In this document: positions 7,810-15,679 of the stretch, piece after piece
Position numbering within the stretch: the stretch's first letter is position 1
Layout: each line of letters begins with the position of its first letter
From: an uncultured Balneolaceae bacterium
GTDB lineage: Bacteria; Bacteroidota; Rhodothermia; Balneolales; Balneolaceae
Reading direction: 5' to 3'
Length of the DNA: 32,463 nucleotides
Assembly (NCBI GenBank): GCA_937982515.1
Contig: CALJMB010000203.1
Span: forward strand, 1 to 32,463
Position numbers and translations under genes: made by a program
The notes under the pieces: model-generated
Told to the model about the DNA's origin: nothing
The model's input: only the letters and a program-made list of their open reading frames with translations
Database searches by the model: none

Positions 7810-8825
7810 GAGAACGGCTAAAAAGTTTATCCCGGTTACTGTTGGAAGAAAATAAAAAAAAGAGGCTTATTTCGCTGCTGTTGTTGGCGTCTTGTATGGT
7901 CTGTTCCCTACTGCTGGCATTAACCCCACATTCTTCGGTATCCTTCTTAAGGAACCTTGAACAGGCCGACTCTCTGATTGTACACAATTTAAAAAAGTTC
8001 AGCATTCCTGATCAGCAAATACGTGTCGAGCCTGTCTATGTGGATTCCAGCCTCACCCGCAAGGTCTATACTGTGAATGTATCGCAGGGATTGTCAAAGA
8101 CTCAGTTACACCTGGAGCTTTCCAAAGCATTTCACTCCTATAATATAAGTACACCGGCTAAAATCACATTCCCCGAGGAGGATATGACTATCCACATGGT
8201 TTACAATCAAACCGTAGTCCGTACTGTTAAGCTTCAAACGGATACCGATCTGGTACTGAAACCCAGCTTTGGCAGCATCCTGATCGCTTTTGATTCAACT
8301 CCATCCGAATCTCTGCTCGAAAAGGTTATTGATTTTGGAGAACCTATCCCTTTGGTACTGACTACTGCAGACCCGATCAAGACTGTCGGTGAAGCCAAAA
8401 GGTTAAGAGAAAACTATCCTTATCTCCTTTTCTGGCTAAAAGATGATAAAGGAAACAACATTCCCGGTAATGGATCTTCTCAGACGCATACAAAATTACG
8501 GCGGCTGGAACAAGCTATGCCAGGCGCTACCGTTCTGAGTTTTCCACAACTCATCTCAGCAGCTTCTTCCGGGCCTATTCAACCTCTCTCCAAAACCTCA
8601 CTCCACTACGTGGATGTGAGCGAGGCCATATTGCTGGACCCGGGCACAGGGCGGCCTGCCTTTAAGCAAGAGTTGACCAAGTTTGTGCGGCAAGCTAACA
8701 GAAACGAATTTCCTATAGCCATAGTAATCGGAAACAATACATCACTGGCCTGGTTAAAAGCTGAACTTTTCAGTTTTAAGAAGGCCGGGCTGGAGATTGT
8801 ACTCCCCCCCAAAAAGCAGTTTTGA
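7791..8825 (+). CDS. Membrane-anchored protein, possible divergent polysaccharide deacetylase (YibQ-like) domain
   Basis: About 344 aa. A basic N-terminus and one membrane segment (about residues 25-45, RLISLLLLASCMVCSLLLAL) would place the rest in the periplasm. The region SILIAFDSTPSESLLEKVI, then PIPLVLTTADP with an EAKRLRENYPYLLFWL helix, and near the end IAIVIGNNTSLAWLKAEL with GLEIVLPP, recall in order the divergent polysaccharide deacetylase domain. The usual metal ligands are not obvious, so activity may be lost. The start is uncertain: no ATG fits, the frame opens at 7773, and TTG 7791 lies in the loop of a palindromic repeat; TTG 7842 would also keep the membrane segment. The stop is 3 bp before the lipase ATG, so the two are probably co-transcribed. 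Confidence 0.6.
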   Translation: MNPWRVRERLKSLSRLLLEENKKKRLISLLLLASCMVCSLLLALTPHSSVSFLRNLEQADSLIVHNLKKFSIPDQQIRVEPVYVDSSLTRKVYTVNVSQGLSKTQLHLELSKAFHSYNISTPAKITFPEEDMTIHMVYNQTVVRTVKLQTDTDLVLKPSFGSILIAFDSTPSESLLEKVIDFGEPIPLVLTTADPIKTVGEAKRLRENYPYLLFWLKDDKGNNIPGNGSSQTHTKLRRLEQAMPGATVLSFPQLISAASSGPIQPLSKTSLHYVDVSEAILLDPGTGRPAFKQELTKFVRQANRNEFPIAIVIGNNTSLAWLKAELFSFKKAGLEIVLPPKKQF

Positions 8826-8828
8826 TAC

Positions 8829-9689
8829 ATGCCCGATAATCTTGATGCCGGTCACTGGCTGGACAAATTTAAACTTAGAGAATTTCCCGAACCGGAATGT
8901 GTAACACTGAAATATCCTGTGTTGCTTTGCCACGGTTATGGAGCTATTACAGCTCTTACCAAACCCTCTCCCCTGTACGATGCCGCCATGGTAATGAGAA
9001 TCCATAATGTACCGGCTTTTGCACCTAACATCGTTCCGTATGCACAGATCGAAACCCGGGCTGAAAGTTGGGTTATACTTATCCGCAAGCTATTGCATCA
9101 GCTGAACTGTTCAAAATTAAATGTTATTGCCCATAGCATGGGAGGGCTGGATATGCGATATGCCCTATCTAAACTGGGGGCAGCTTCGGTCATAGAATCT
9201 TTGACAACCATCTCCACACCTCACCGGGGCACCAGCCTGGCCGAGCTGGTGCTGAATGCTCCTCAGGCTATTCGTGACAAAGTAGCCGGGTTTTTGGACT
9301 GGATGGGAGATCATGTTTATCCGGATACAAAAAATGACTCGACTGCTTCGGTTAAACAACTCACCCCTGAATATGCCGCTACACGGTTCAACCCATCGGT
9401 TCCCGATGTAGATGGTGTGGCCTATTATTCCTACAGCGCTGCGGTTGGAAAGGGAACGGACGAGCCCATTCAGGTACTTGCCCGCTATCAGAATAACTAT
9501 GTTTACCAGGCTGAAGGGCTTAATGACGGCATGATATCAGTGCAAAGTGCACGCTGGGGCGAACATATCGGAACGTGTAATATTTCTCACCTGGAACAGC
9601 TGAACTTCGGCATCCGTAATGAGCGCAAGCCGCTTTTTGAGGCTTTTTGGCTGGATGTAATAAAAATGCTCGAGGCGAACGGGCATTGA
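8829..9689 (+). CDS. Alpha/beta-hydrolase, triacylglycerol lipase-like
   Basis: A 286-aa serine hydrolase resembling bacterial family I lipases. The oxyanion segment VLLCHGYG is at 31-38, the nucleophile elbow AHSMGG at 101-106 (Ser103), followed by LDMRYALSKLG and TISTPHRGTSLAE, which parallels the lipase TIGTPHRGS element. The acid is probably Asp233 in LNDGMISVQSARWG and the base His254 in NISHLEQLN, in the same arrangement as in those lipases. No signal peptide or membrane segment is visible, so it seems cytosolic unless exported by another route. It follows the membrane-anchored gene by 3 bp. Ester or acylglycerol hydrolysis is inferred; the natural substrate is unknown. Confidence 0.85.
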   Translation: MPDNLDAGHWLDKFKLREFPEPECVTLKYPVLLCHGYGAITALTKPSPLYDAAMVMRIHNVPAFAPNIVPYAQIETRAESWVILIRKLLHQLNCSKLNVIAHSMGGLDMRYALSKLGAASVIESLTTISTPHRGTSLAELVLNAPQAIRDKVAGFLDWMGDHVYPDTKNDSTASVKQLTPEYAATRFNPSVPDVDGVAYYSYSAAVGKGTDEPIQVLARYQNNYVYQAEGLNDGMISVQSARWGEHIGTCNISHLEQLNFGIRNERKPLFEAFWLDVIKMLEANGH

Positions 9690-9698
9690 AAAGAACAT

Positions 9699-9759
9699 AC
9701 GGATAAGGCACATTCAACGGGCTTGTGCGGATCAGGCTGTATGCGTAAGCACTATCCGT
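9699..9759. other. Imperfect stem-loop between convergent genes
   Basis: ACGGATA at 9699-9705 pairs with TATCCGT at 9753-9759, with a smaller inner pairing GCTT (9721-9724)/AAGC (9747-9750). It lies between the lipase stop and the end of surE on the other strand, where a shared terminator is expected, but there is no T run on either side. Its role is uncertain. Confidence 0.3.
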
Positions 9760-9780
9760 GTTCCCCGGATCAGATGGGTT

Positions 9781-10548
9781 TTACAGTTCTATATCTTCCA
9801 TATTTTTCAACAGGCTATAGGCCGTCATGTCATATTGGATAGGTGTCAATGAAGCATATCCCTGTTTTATAACATTAACATCAATGTCTTCGCCTTCTTC
9901 CAGCAACTGAAGGCGGCCGGTCAGCCAGTAATAGGATTTATTGTTGGGATCGATACGGCCCACAAATTCCTCGATATACCTGCTGTTTGCCTGCCGGGCC
10001 CATTTAATGCCTTTGAGTGGTCCCGGTGGTACATTCAGGTTCAATGTTACACCCTTTGGCAGGCCTTTAGACAAAACATACCCAATAACCCTGCGGGCGG
10101 CGTCCCGGGCGCCACTCAGATCGGCGTCTTCATCATAATCTGTACAGCTGATAGCTATAGAGGGATAGCCCAGGATGGTGCCTTCGGTAGCAGCGCTGAC
10201 CGTACCCGAGTAGAGAATACTGATACCGGTATTACTACCGTGGTTAATACCGCTTACTACCAGATCCGGTTTTCGCTTCATCAACTGGTCGTGTGCCAGT
10301 TTCACGGAATCGGCCGGAGTTCCGGTTACTGCCTGTCCGTTAAACCGGCCATCAACCTGAAACGACCGGGAGCGGAGCGGAGTACTTACAGTAATAGCAT
10401 GGCCCACAGCGCTTTGCTGCCGGTCGGGGGCTATAATTTCAATGTCTCCGAACTCATCTGCCACTTCAGCGAGGGCGCGTATACCTGGTGAAAAGATACC
10501 GTCGTCATTACAGATCAGTATAACCGGTTTATCTACAGAACCACTCAT
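9781..10548 (-). CDS. surE: 5'-nucleotidase SurE
   Basis: Metal-dependent phosphatase acting on nucleoside 5'- and 3'-monophosphates, a stationary-phase survival protein. Signature residues are visible: VILICNDDGIFSPGIRAL near the N-terminus (Asn14-Asp15-Asp16 bind the metal), then APDRQQSAVGHAIT, the GTPADSVKLA loop and LVVSGINHGSNTGISILYSGTV with the metal-binding Asn and the Ser-Gly-Thr phosphate site. The 255 aa from the ATG at 10548 fits the family. An upstream in-frame ATG at 10566 would add six residues and overlap panB by 17 bp; the 10548 start sits 1 bp after the panB stop and aligns better with SurE N-termini. It is the last gene of the ubiE-fabZ-panB-surE unit. Confidence 0.94.
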   Translation of the reverse strand: MSGSVDKPVILICNDDGIFSPGIRALAEVADEFGDIEIIAPDRQQSAVGHAITVSTPLRSRSFQVDGRFNGQAVTGTPADSVKLAHDQLMKRKPDLVVSGINHGSNTGISILYSGTVSAATEGTILGYPSIAISCTDYDEDADLSGARDAARRVIGYVLSKGLPKGVTLNLNVPPGPLKGIKWARQANSRYIEEFVGRIDPNNKSYYWLTGRLQLLEEGEDIDVNVIKQGYASLTPIQYDMTAYSLLKNMEDIEL

Positions 10549-10549
10549 C

Positions 10550-11377
10550 TTATTCGTACCATTCATCTTTGTTAGGGAAATCTCCTGTTTTAATATCCTG
10601 TATGTATGCCTGTACCGCCTCGGTCATTGTGGTGTGCAAATCTGCATACCGCCTCAGGAACCGCGGATTAAATTCCTTATTCAGCCCCAGCATATCGTGG
10701 ACTACCAGAACCTGTCCGTCGCAATGTGGCCCGGCCCCGATGCCAATGGTTGGAATGGAAACTTCTTCTGTAACCTTTTGAGCCAGTTTAGCGGGTATTT
10801 TTTCCAGAACGATAGAATAACATCCGGCCTCTTCCAGTCTTTTGGCATCCTCCAGAAGGGTGTCTGCTTCTTCTTCTTGTGTTGCCCTTACTTTGTATGT
10901 TCCAAATTTATAAATGCTCTGCGGGGTAAGGCCCAGATGTCCCATTACGGGAATACCCGCATCCACAATCCTCTTAACCGTATCGGCTATGGGCTTGCCT
11001 CCTTCCAGCTTCACGCTATGAACGCCGGCTTCTTTCATCATGCGTCCGGCATTAATTAGTGCCTCCTTTGCTGTTACCTGGTAGCTCATGAAGGGGAGGT
11101 CAGCCACAACCAGTGCTCTGTCTACACCGCGAACCACGCAAGAAGCATGGTAAATCATGTGTTCAAGGGTCATAGGCACCGTTGTATCATATCCGGCCAT
11201 CACATTACTCGCAGAATCACCGATAAGGATCACATCTATTCCCGCCGTATCAATAATACGGGCCATGGTATAGTCATAAGCCGTAAGCATACTGATTTTT
11301 GTCCCGTTGTGCTTCATATCTACAACGGTTTGTGTCGTTATCTTTGCCGGCCGATCTGATCCTTTCTGTGTACTCAT
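10550..11377 (-). CDS. panB: 3-methyl-2-oxobutanoate hydroxymethyltransferase
   Basis: First committed enzyme of pantothenate synthesis: adds a hydroxymethyl group from methylenetetrahydrofolate to alpha-ketoisovalerate to give ketopantoate. The TIM-barrel motifs are complete: MLTAYDYTMARI, LIGDSASNVMAGYDTTVP with metal ligand Asp54, VADLPFMSYQ with Asp93, VKLEGGK, PVMGHLGLTPQS, and the C-terminal IGIGAGPHCDGQVLVVHDMLGL. Length 275 aa is normal. Its start overlaps the fabZ stop by 4 bp (ATGA), a coupled arrangement. Together with coaBC at the left of the window it shows a vitamin B5 to coenzyme A route. Confidence 0.97.
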   Translation of the reverse strand: MSTQKGSDRPAKITTQTVVDMKHNGTKISMLTAYDYTMARIIDTAGIDVILIGDSASNVMAGYDTTVPMTLEHMIYHASCVVRGVDRALVVADLPFMSYQVTAKEALINAGRMMKEAGVHSVKLEGGKPIADTVKRIVDAGIPVMGHLGLTPQSIYKFGTYKVRATQEEEADTLLEDAKRLEEAGCYSIVLEKIPAKLAQKVTEEVSIPTIGIGAGPHCDGQVLVVHDMLGLNKEFNPRFLRRYADLHTTMTEAVQAYIQDIKTGDFPNKDEWYE

Positions 11378-11820
11378 GACTCCTCTCTTTCTACTATAGC
11401 GGCAGACGCTTCCAGTTCACAGGCCACTTCACCGTCAACGATGGCCTCTCCTTTCATTGTAACGAAATTTCTGCGCTGATTAACTAATCTGACGTCCATT
11501 TGGAGCTGATCGCCCGGAACCACTGACCTTCGAAATTTTGCGTTCTTAATTCCTGTAAAGACGATAAGGTACTTATCTACATCCTTAACGTGCATTTTCA
11601 TTAACATGATACAAGCGCTTTGTGCCAGGGCCTCTACCTGAAGCACACCAGGCATTAACGGGGCACCGGGAAAGTGACCGTTAAAAAACTCTTCATTGAC
11701 GCTAACGTTTTTAATCGCCTTGATCCGATCCTCTTCCAGTTCCAGTACGCGGTCGACCAACAGGAAAGGATACCGATGGGGAATCAGTTTTTTTATTTCT
11801 TCTATTTTTAATGCTGACAT
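11374..11820 (-). CDS. fabZ: 3-hydroxyacyl-[ACP] dehydratase FabZ
   Basis: Dehydrates 3-hydroxyacyl-ACP in fatty acid elongation. The hot-dog fold signature is clear: IPHRYPFLLVDRV at 13-25, then FFNGHFPGAPLMPGVLQVEALAQ with catalytic His49 and Glu63. The tail VVPGDQLQMDVRLV and GEAIVDGEVACELE is typical. At 148 aa it is a stand-alone FabZ, not the LpxC-FabZ fusion that occurs in some Bacteroidota. It lies 37 bp after ubiE and overlaps panB by 4 bp. Confidence 0.96.
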   Translation of the reverse strand: MSALKIEEIKKLIPHRYPFLLVDRVLELEEDRIKAIKNVSVNEEFFNGHFPGAPLMPGVLQVEALAQSACIMLMKMHVKDVDKYLIVFTGIKNAKFRRSVVPGDQLQMDVRLVNQRRNFVTMKGEAIVDGEVACELEASAAIVEREES

Positions 11821-11857
11821 GTAATAATAGTTGTTAAGGAGTTCTTAAATAATTGTT

Positions 11858-12547
11858 TTAAGCTACGGTACCTACATATACATAGGCTATACCTGCAGTA
11901 AGTTTATTGGATTCTTTTCTGCTAAAACAACCGGCCTGATCCATTAATTTAATAAAATTGTCGCCAGCCGGAAACTTTGCGCTGGTCTTTGGCAGGTAGG
12001 TATAAGCTTCTCTGTTGCCGCTGATCCACCCCCCGACTGCGGGCATGATATGCTGGCTATACAACTCGTATGGATATTTCATCAATCCTCCCGGCTGGCC
12101 GAATTCCAGTACAACTACCCTTCCTCCCGGCCTGACAACACGGGCCATTTCGCGGAGTGCAGTGACAGGCTCGTCCACATTTCTGATACCGAATGCGATA
12201 CTGGCTATATCGAACCTGTTATCCTCATAGGGCAGGTTCATAGCATCGGCGACCTCGAAGTCAATATCCAGATTGTTCTTTTGGGCTTTGGCAGGTGCAT
12301 ATTCGATCATTTCCTCACAAAAATCCGTACCCAATACATAGCCGGCTGCACCGACCTTCGCTTTAAATTCCAGCGCCAGGTCGCCCGTGCCGGTGGCACA
12401 GTCCAGAACGCTGTCTCCTTCACCGGCCCGGCTTAACTGCACCGTTTTCGCGCGCCACAAATGATGGATTCCAAAAGACAGTATGGTATTTACCCGATCG
12501 TAATCATCTGCAATGTCTGCAAACATCTGACGAACTTTTTCGCTCAT
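11858..12547 (-). CDS. ubiE: Demethylmenaquinone methyltransferase (UbiE/MenG)
   Basis: SAM-dependent methyltransferase for the last step of menaquinone synthesis. The protein starts with VRQMFADIADDYDRVNTILSFGIHHLWR, a UbiE hallmark. SAM motif I is VLDCATGTGDLALEF near residue 48. The signature FGIRNVDEPVTALREMARVVRPGG (IRNV variant) and LEFGQPG are present, followed by the YTYLPKTSAKFPAGDNF and YVYVGTVA endings. The 229-aa length is usual. First gene of the minus-strand operon ubiE-fabZ-panB-surE; about 260 bp of upstream DNA without a gene should contain the promoter. Confidence 0.95.
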   Translation of the reverse strand: MSEKVRQMFADIADDYDRVNTILSFGIHHLWRAKTVQLSRAGEGDSVLDCATGTGDLALEFKAKVGAAGYVLGTDFCEEMIEYAPAKAQKNNLDIDFEVADAMNLPYEDNRFDIASIAFGIRNVDEPVTALREMARVVRPGGRVVVLEFGQPGGLMKYPYELYSQHIMPAVGGWISGNREAYTYLPKTSAKFPAGDNFIKLMDQAGCFSRKESNKLTAGIAYVYVGTVA

Positions 12548-12807
12548 GAAGGTCGTATTGTGGTCAGTATAATGGTTTTATGTATTTAGTGGCTTCACTG
12601 GTTGTGCCTATGAGGCGGTGCAAGATAAGCAATATATTGGAGCCGTGACGCTCTTTTAGCAATAATTTCATCCTCGCCGGCAGGCGTTTCAGAAGTCCGG
12701 CACAGGACATGTACCTGATGGGAGGAACAGGAAGAATACAACAACGCTACTGTGATAGGGCAGGCTCCGCTCTGCCATGCTATGTAAGCCTTTGGAGCTG
12801 CCGACTG

Positions 12808-13446
12808 TTACCTCCGCCCTCTCTTTAAATTGAGCGCCGCTTCTTTAAACTGACTCTCCATTGACTGCACTTCGACGGGAGCTGTATCTGCATACATGGC
12901 ATGTTTAATAATTACCATTTTCAGAACACGGTCATTCAGTGTCAGAGATTCTGCGTGGCCTTTGGCCAGCTTGTCCCAGCCCATTTTCAGCAGTCCCAGC
13001 TTCAATAAGAAGAAAAAAACAATACCTATAACAGCAGCTACATACTCCCCGCCCATTCCAAGCAGGCTAAGAACAACAAATGCCGTAGTCATGGTAAATC
13101 CATCGCTGTTTATAAAAGACAGAAACCGTCCCATCGGCCTGACAACGAATCCACTCTTATAGTTGTACCAGAGCCAATGAAAAGCCAATGTAATTAAGGC
13201 AGCAAGCCACGGATTTACCAGGAAGAGGAGTACAAATAGTAAAATAAGAGAAAGGCTGTCTGCGCTGCGCACCCATGCCTCTGCATCCCTGATCAGGGTA
13301 TCCAGAGGCACAACATCCAGCAAGCCTGGCGCATACTGCGCGATATACCCGGAGGTTGTATGAAACCAGTTACGGTTTCGGGTTATGATTCCTACCTTTG
13401 TTTCAATAAATAGCTGATCTGTACCTCTGCGCTCGTGTTTGAACAT
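12808..13446 (-). CDS. Four-helix membrane protein of unknown function
   Basis: A 212-aa protein I do not recognise. It has a soluble N-terminal part (about 1-60, with WFHTTSGYIAQYAPGLLD and LDTLIRDAEAWVRSAD), then four predicted membrane segments at about 64-78, 80-96, 118-132 and 134-152, separated by a short Pro/Arg loop (GFVVRPMGRF). A basic C-terminal cytosolic tail (LAKGHAESLTLNDRVLKMVIIKHAMYAD and LNLKRGRR) ends it. The composition is clean and open over its whole length, so it is likely real. It lies 187 bp downstream of comF on the same strand with a hairpin between, so it may be a separate unit. Both ends are set by a clear ATG and stop. Confidence 0.6.
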   Translation of the reverse strand: MFKHERRGTDQLFIETKVGIITRNRNWFHTTSGYIAQYAPGLLDVVPLDTLIRDAEAWVRSADSLSLILLFVLLFLVNPWLAALITLAFHWLWYNYKSGFVVRPMGRFLSFINSDGFTMTTAFVVLSLLGMGGEYVAAVIGIVFFFLLKLGLLKMGWDKLAKGHAESLTLNDRVLKMVIIKHAMYADTAPVEVQSMESQFKEAALNLKRGRR

Positions 13447-13586
13447 AAGGCTGTAAAATACGCTTCTGGTTAGTAAAAAAAGAATTTTGTTATCGGCATC
13501 TTCTTCTGCCTCTGTATTCGCATCCGGTGCCTGCCTTTGGAGAAGAATATAAGCATCTGTATCCCCATCAGCATGCCGGCTTCATT

Positions 13587-13615
13587 CATGGGATGACAAA
13601 CCCTTCCATCCCATG
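13587..13615. other. Inverted repeat downstream of comF
   Basis: CATGGGATG (13587-13595) and CATCCCATG (13607-13615) form a perfect 9-bp stem with an 11-nt loop, 18 bp beyond the comF stop on the minus strand. The position suits a transcription end or mRNA-stabilising hairpin, but no T run follows, so an intrinsic terminator is not demonstrated. Confidence 0.4.
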
Positions 13616-13633
13616 TGGAGGGTGATCAGGGTA

Positions 13634-14356
13634 TCAGGCCTGCGCTACTGTAACAATTATAACTCCATTACATCCGGTCTCTTTTAGCGTCCGGGCCAGT
13701 TCAAACGTCGTTGAGCCGGTTGTGAATACATCATCCACAATTACCGCCAATGTATTCCGGAAGGCTTCGGGTTGTTTTACCTGGAATGCATCGCGCATAT
13801 TGGCTATTCTCTTTTTAAGCGAAAACCCTGTCTGGGTGCGTGTATTTTTTATTCGGATAACGGAATTAATCTCACATATGGGAAAGTTCCACTTCTGGCG
13901 TACTCCCCTGGCGATCATAAAGGCCTGGTTAAAACCGCGTTTCCGAAATTTAAGATAATGGAGCGGTACCGGAACGAGGACAACTTTTTCTGAGGAAAGC
14001 CGTTCTCTCATTTCAGGGTGCTTCTGCATACTTACACCCAAAATGCTTCCTAATTCAACTCCAATATCTGCTAAATGTTCATATTTCAGGTGATGCAGTA
14101 AACTCTGCAATGTTCCTCCCTGATCAAACTTCCAGAGCGCATGTTGTATGAACACATATTCTGGAAGAAGGACACTATCTGAGCTTGACGAGTATTCATG
14201 ATTTGCAAGTTCGAATCGTTCATCTCTGCAGAAGGGACAGATCTGCCGCCCTGCTTCTGTCGTTTCAAGGCCACAACAGCAACAAACCTCGGGAAACGCC
14301 ACCATGGCTACTCCACGCTGTAAATTCTTCATATATGAGATGAAGCTGGCTCGCAT
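13634..14356 (-). CDS. comF: ComF family phosphoribosyltransferase-like protein
   Basis: ComF/GntX-type protein associated with natural transformation, thought to aid uptake or processing of incoming single-stranded DNA. It has an N-terminal zinc-finger-like cluster (PEVCCCCG and ICPFC; C-x2-C pairs 12 residues apart), then VLVPVPLHYLKFRKRGFNQA, the RTQTGFSLKKRIANMRDAF segment, and the PRPP loop VIVDDVFTTGST. Order and motifs are diagnostic. Starts at 14365, 14356 and 14332 are possible. 14356 has AGGAG 10 bases upstream, whereas for 14365 that motif is only one base away. From 14356 the protein is 240 aa. It is divergent from the RodZ-like gene. Confidence 0.9.
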   Translation of the reverse strand: MRASFISYMKNLQRGVAMVAFPEVCCCCGLETTEAGRQICPFCRDERFELANHEYSSSSDSVLLPEYVFIQHALWKFDQGGTLQSLLHHLKYEHLADIGVELGSILGVSMQKHPEMRERLSSEKVVLVPVPLHYLKFRKRGFNQAFMIARGVRQKWNFPICEINSVIRIKNTRTQTGFSLKKRIANMRDAFQVKQPEAFRNTLAVIVDDVFTTGSTTFELARTLKETGCNGVIIVTVAQA

Positions 14357-14565
14357 GATAGTCATGCTCCTGAATCCGGTTTAATATGCGACGGCAAAAA
14401 CTAAATAGGAGAAATACTCAAAAAATTTTTGCCTGCTAAGATATTTGATTAGATTAGCCTTTAAAATTATATAATATATTTTGGCATCAAATACATGGGA
14501 TAAGCCCCATATTATACAGAGCTTAACACTTTTTTGATTAATTACAAACATATGAATCCGCGCAT

Positions 14566-15660
14566 ATGCCTTCATTAGGAAATGATCTGGCTTCGAAAAG
14601 AAAAAGCCTCAAACTAAGTGTTGAGGACGTCCACCAGTCTACCAAATTGCCGGTAGCTATATTGAAGTCTATCGAAGACGATTCCATTTTTTCGACTTTA
14701 GATGAGAACAAGACCTATATACGCAGCTACATACGTAGTTACGCCAGAGCTGTAAAAATAGATGATAATCAAATCATTCAGGCTCTGGATCAGACAGAGA
14801 AAGGTAATTATACCGGGTTACCAAGCCTGGCTATAGAATCTGAACAGGCAGATGAATCCAAAACAGGCTCCGCTGCAGCGGAAAAAGCAGATAGCGGGCA
14901 ACATACAGAGGATAAAGCGGACGTTCATACCGCGGATACACCCGATTCCAGGGATAAAAGCAAGTCACAGAAGCCGGATCAGATTATCCCCTCTCCCCCG
15001 GAGGTAAGTTCGGTTGACTGGGCGGGTATGGGCCGTAAATTTACGCCTTTACAGTCGAAATCCCGCTTGCGTATAGGGCTGATACTCCTCTTTCTGGCGA
15101 TAGCGGCGACAGCCTTTATCGTCATTTATCAAAGCTACTATCTGAGCGACGGCACCGATACCAGGCCCGTAGAAAATTCTTCCATCAACAACAAGGTCGA
15201 TACCCCTTATGCCGATTCACTGCAACTCAATCTCGCCTCTCCCGTTAAGGATACGCTAAGCCGGGCAGAAATCTCGAGAACGGGAATGGCCCTCAAGGCG
15301 TTACCGGATACTTTGAATCTAACGATTTATGCAGCATATGGAATTCTGGAACCGGTAAGAGTCTTCACCGATGTGATGGATAACGTGAATCCATACTGGA
15401 TTGAGCACAGGGAGGCTTATAAGTTTGAATTTGTCAACACCATCCATATCCGCGGGCAGTACAGCCGTATGGAACTGCTTTTCAATGGCCACCCGATTAA
15501 AAACTTCAGGCAACAGTTTTATAATCCGGAGACACGTATGCTTGAAATTCACAGGAGTAATTTCGAAAATGACGCGTCGTGGCTGCAACCTCCCCCCGAT
15601 TCGCTTGATATACCTGCTCCGCCCCCGCTTGTCATTAAAGACAGACCGACTTTTTATTAA
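14566..15660 (+). CDS. RodZ-like HTH/membrane protein
   Basis: The cytosolic N-terminus (about 1-75) is an XRE-like helix-turn-helix of the RodZ type: LGNDLASKRKSLKLSVEDVHQSTKLPVAILKSIE, then the YIRSYIRSYARAVKID segment typical of RodZ-like proteins. A long acidic, Ser/Thr/Asp-rich linker (about 88-145) follows, then a single membrane segment at about 168-190, and a periplasmic C-terminal domain of about 170 residues including LNLTIYAAYGILEPVRVFTD. RodZ links MreB to cell-wall elongation; that role is inferred from architecture. Length is 364 aa. It precedes ligA by 19 bp. Transcription should start in the AT-rich gap shared with comF. Confidence 0.75.
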   Translation: MPSLGNDLASKRKSLKLSVEDVHQSTKLPVAILKSIEDDSIFSTLDENKTYIRSYIRSYARAVKIDDNQIIQALDQTEKGNYTGLPSLAIESEQADESKTGSAAAEKADSGQHTEDKADVHTADTPDSRDKSKSQKPDQIIPSPPEVSSVDWAGMGRKFTPLQSKSRLRIGLILLFLAIAATAFIVIYQSYYLSDGTDTRPVENSSINNKVDTPYADSLQLNLASPVKDTLSRAEISRTGMALKALPDTLNLTIYAAYGILEPVRVFTDVMDNVNPYWIEHREAYKFEFVNTIHIRGQYSRMELLFNGHPIKNFRQQFYNPETRMLEIHRSNFENDASWLQPPPDSLDIPAPPPLVIKDRPTFY

Positions 15661-15679
15661 TAATCGTTTTTGACGCTCG

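Noticed and set aside
7791..8825. Lipase-specific foldase (Lif), because it is membrane-anchored, about 340 aa and next to a lipase
   Set aside because: The RxxFDY motif of Lif proteins is absent, the gene is upstream of the lipase, and the lipase has no signal peptide that would need periplasmic folding.
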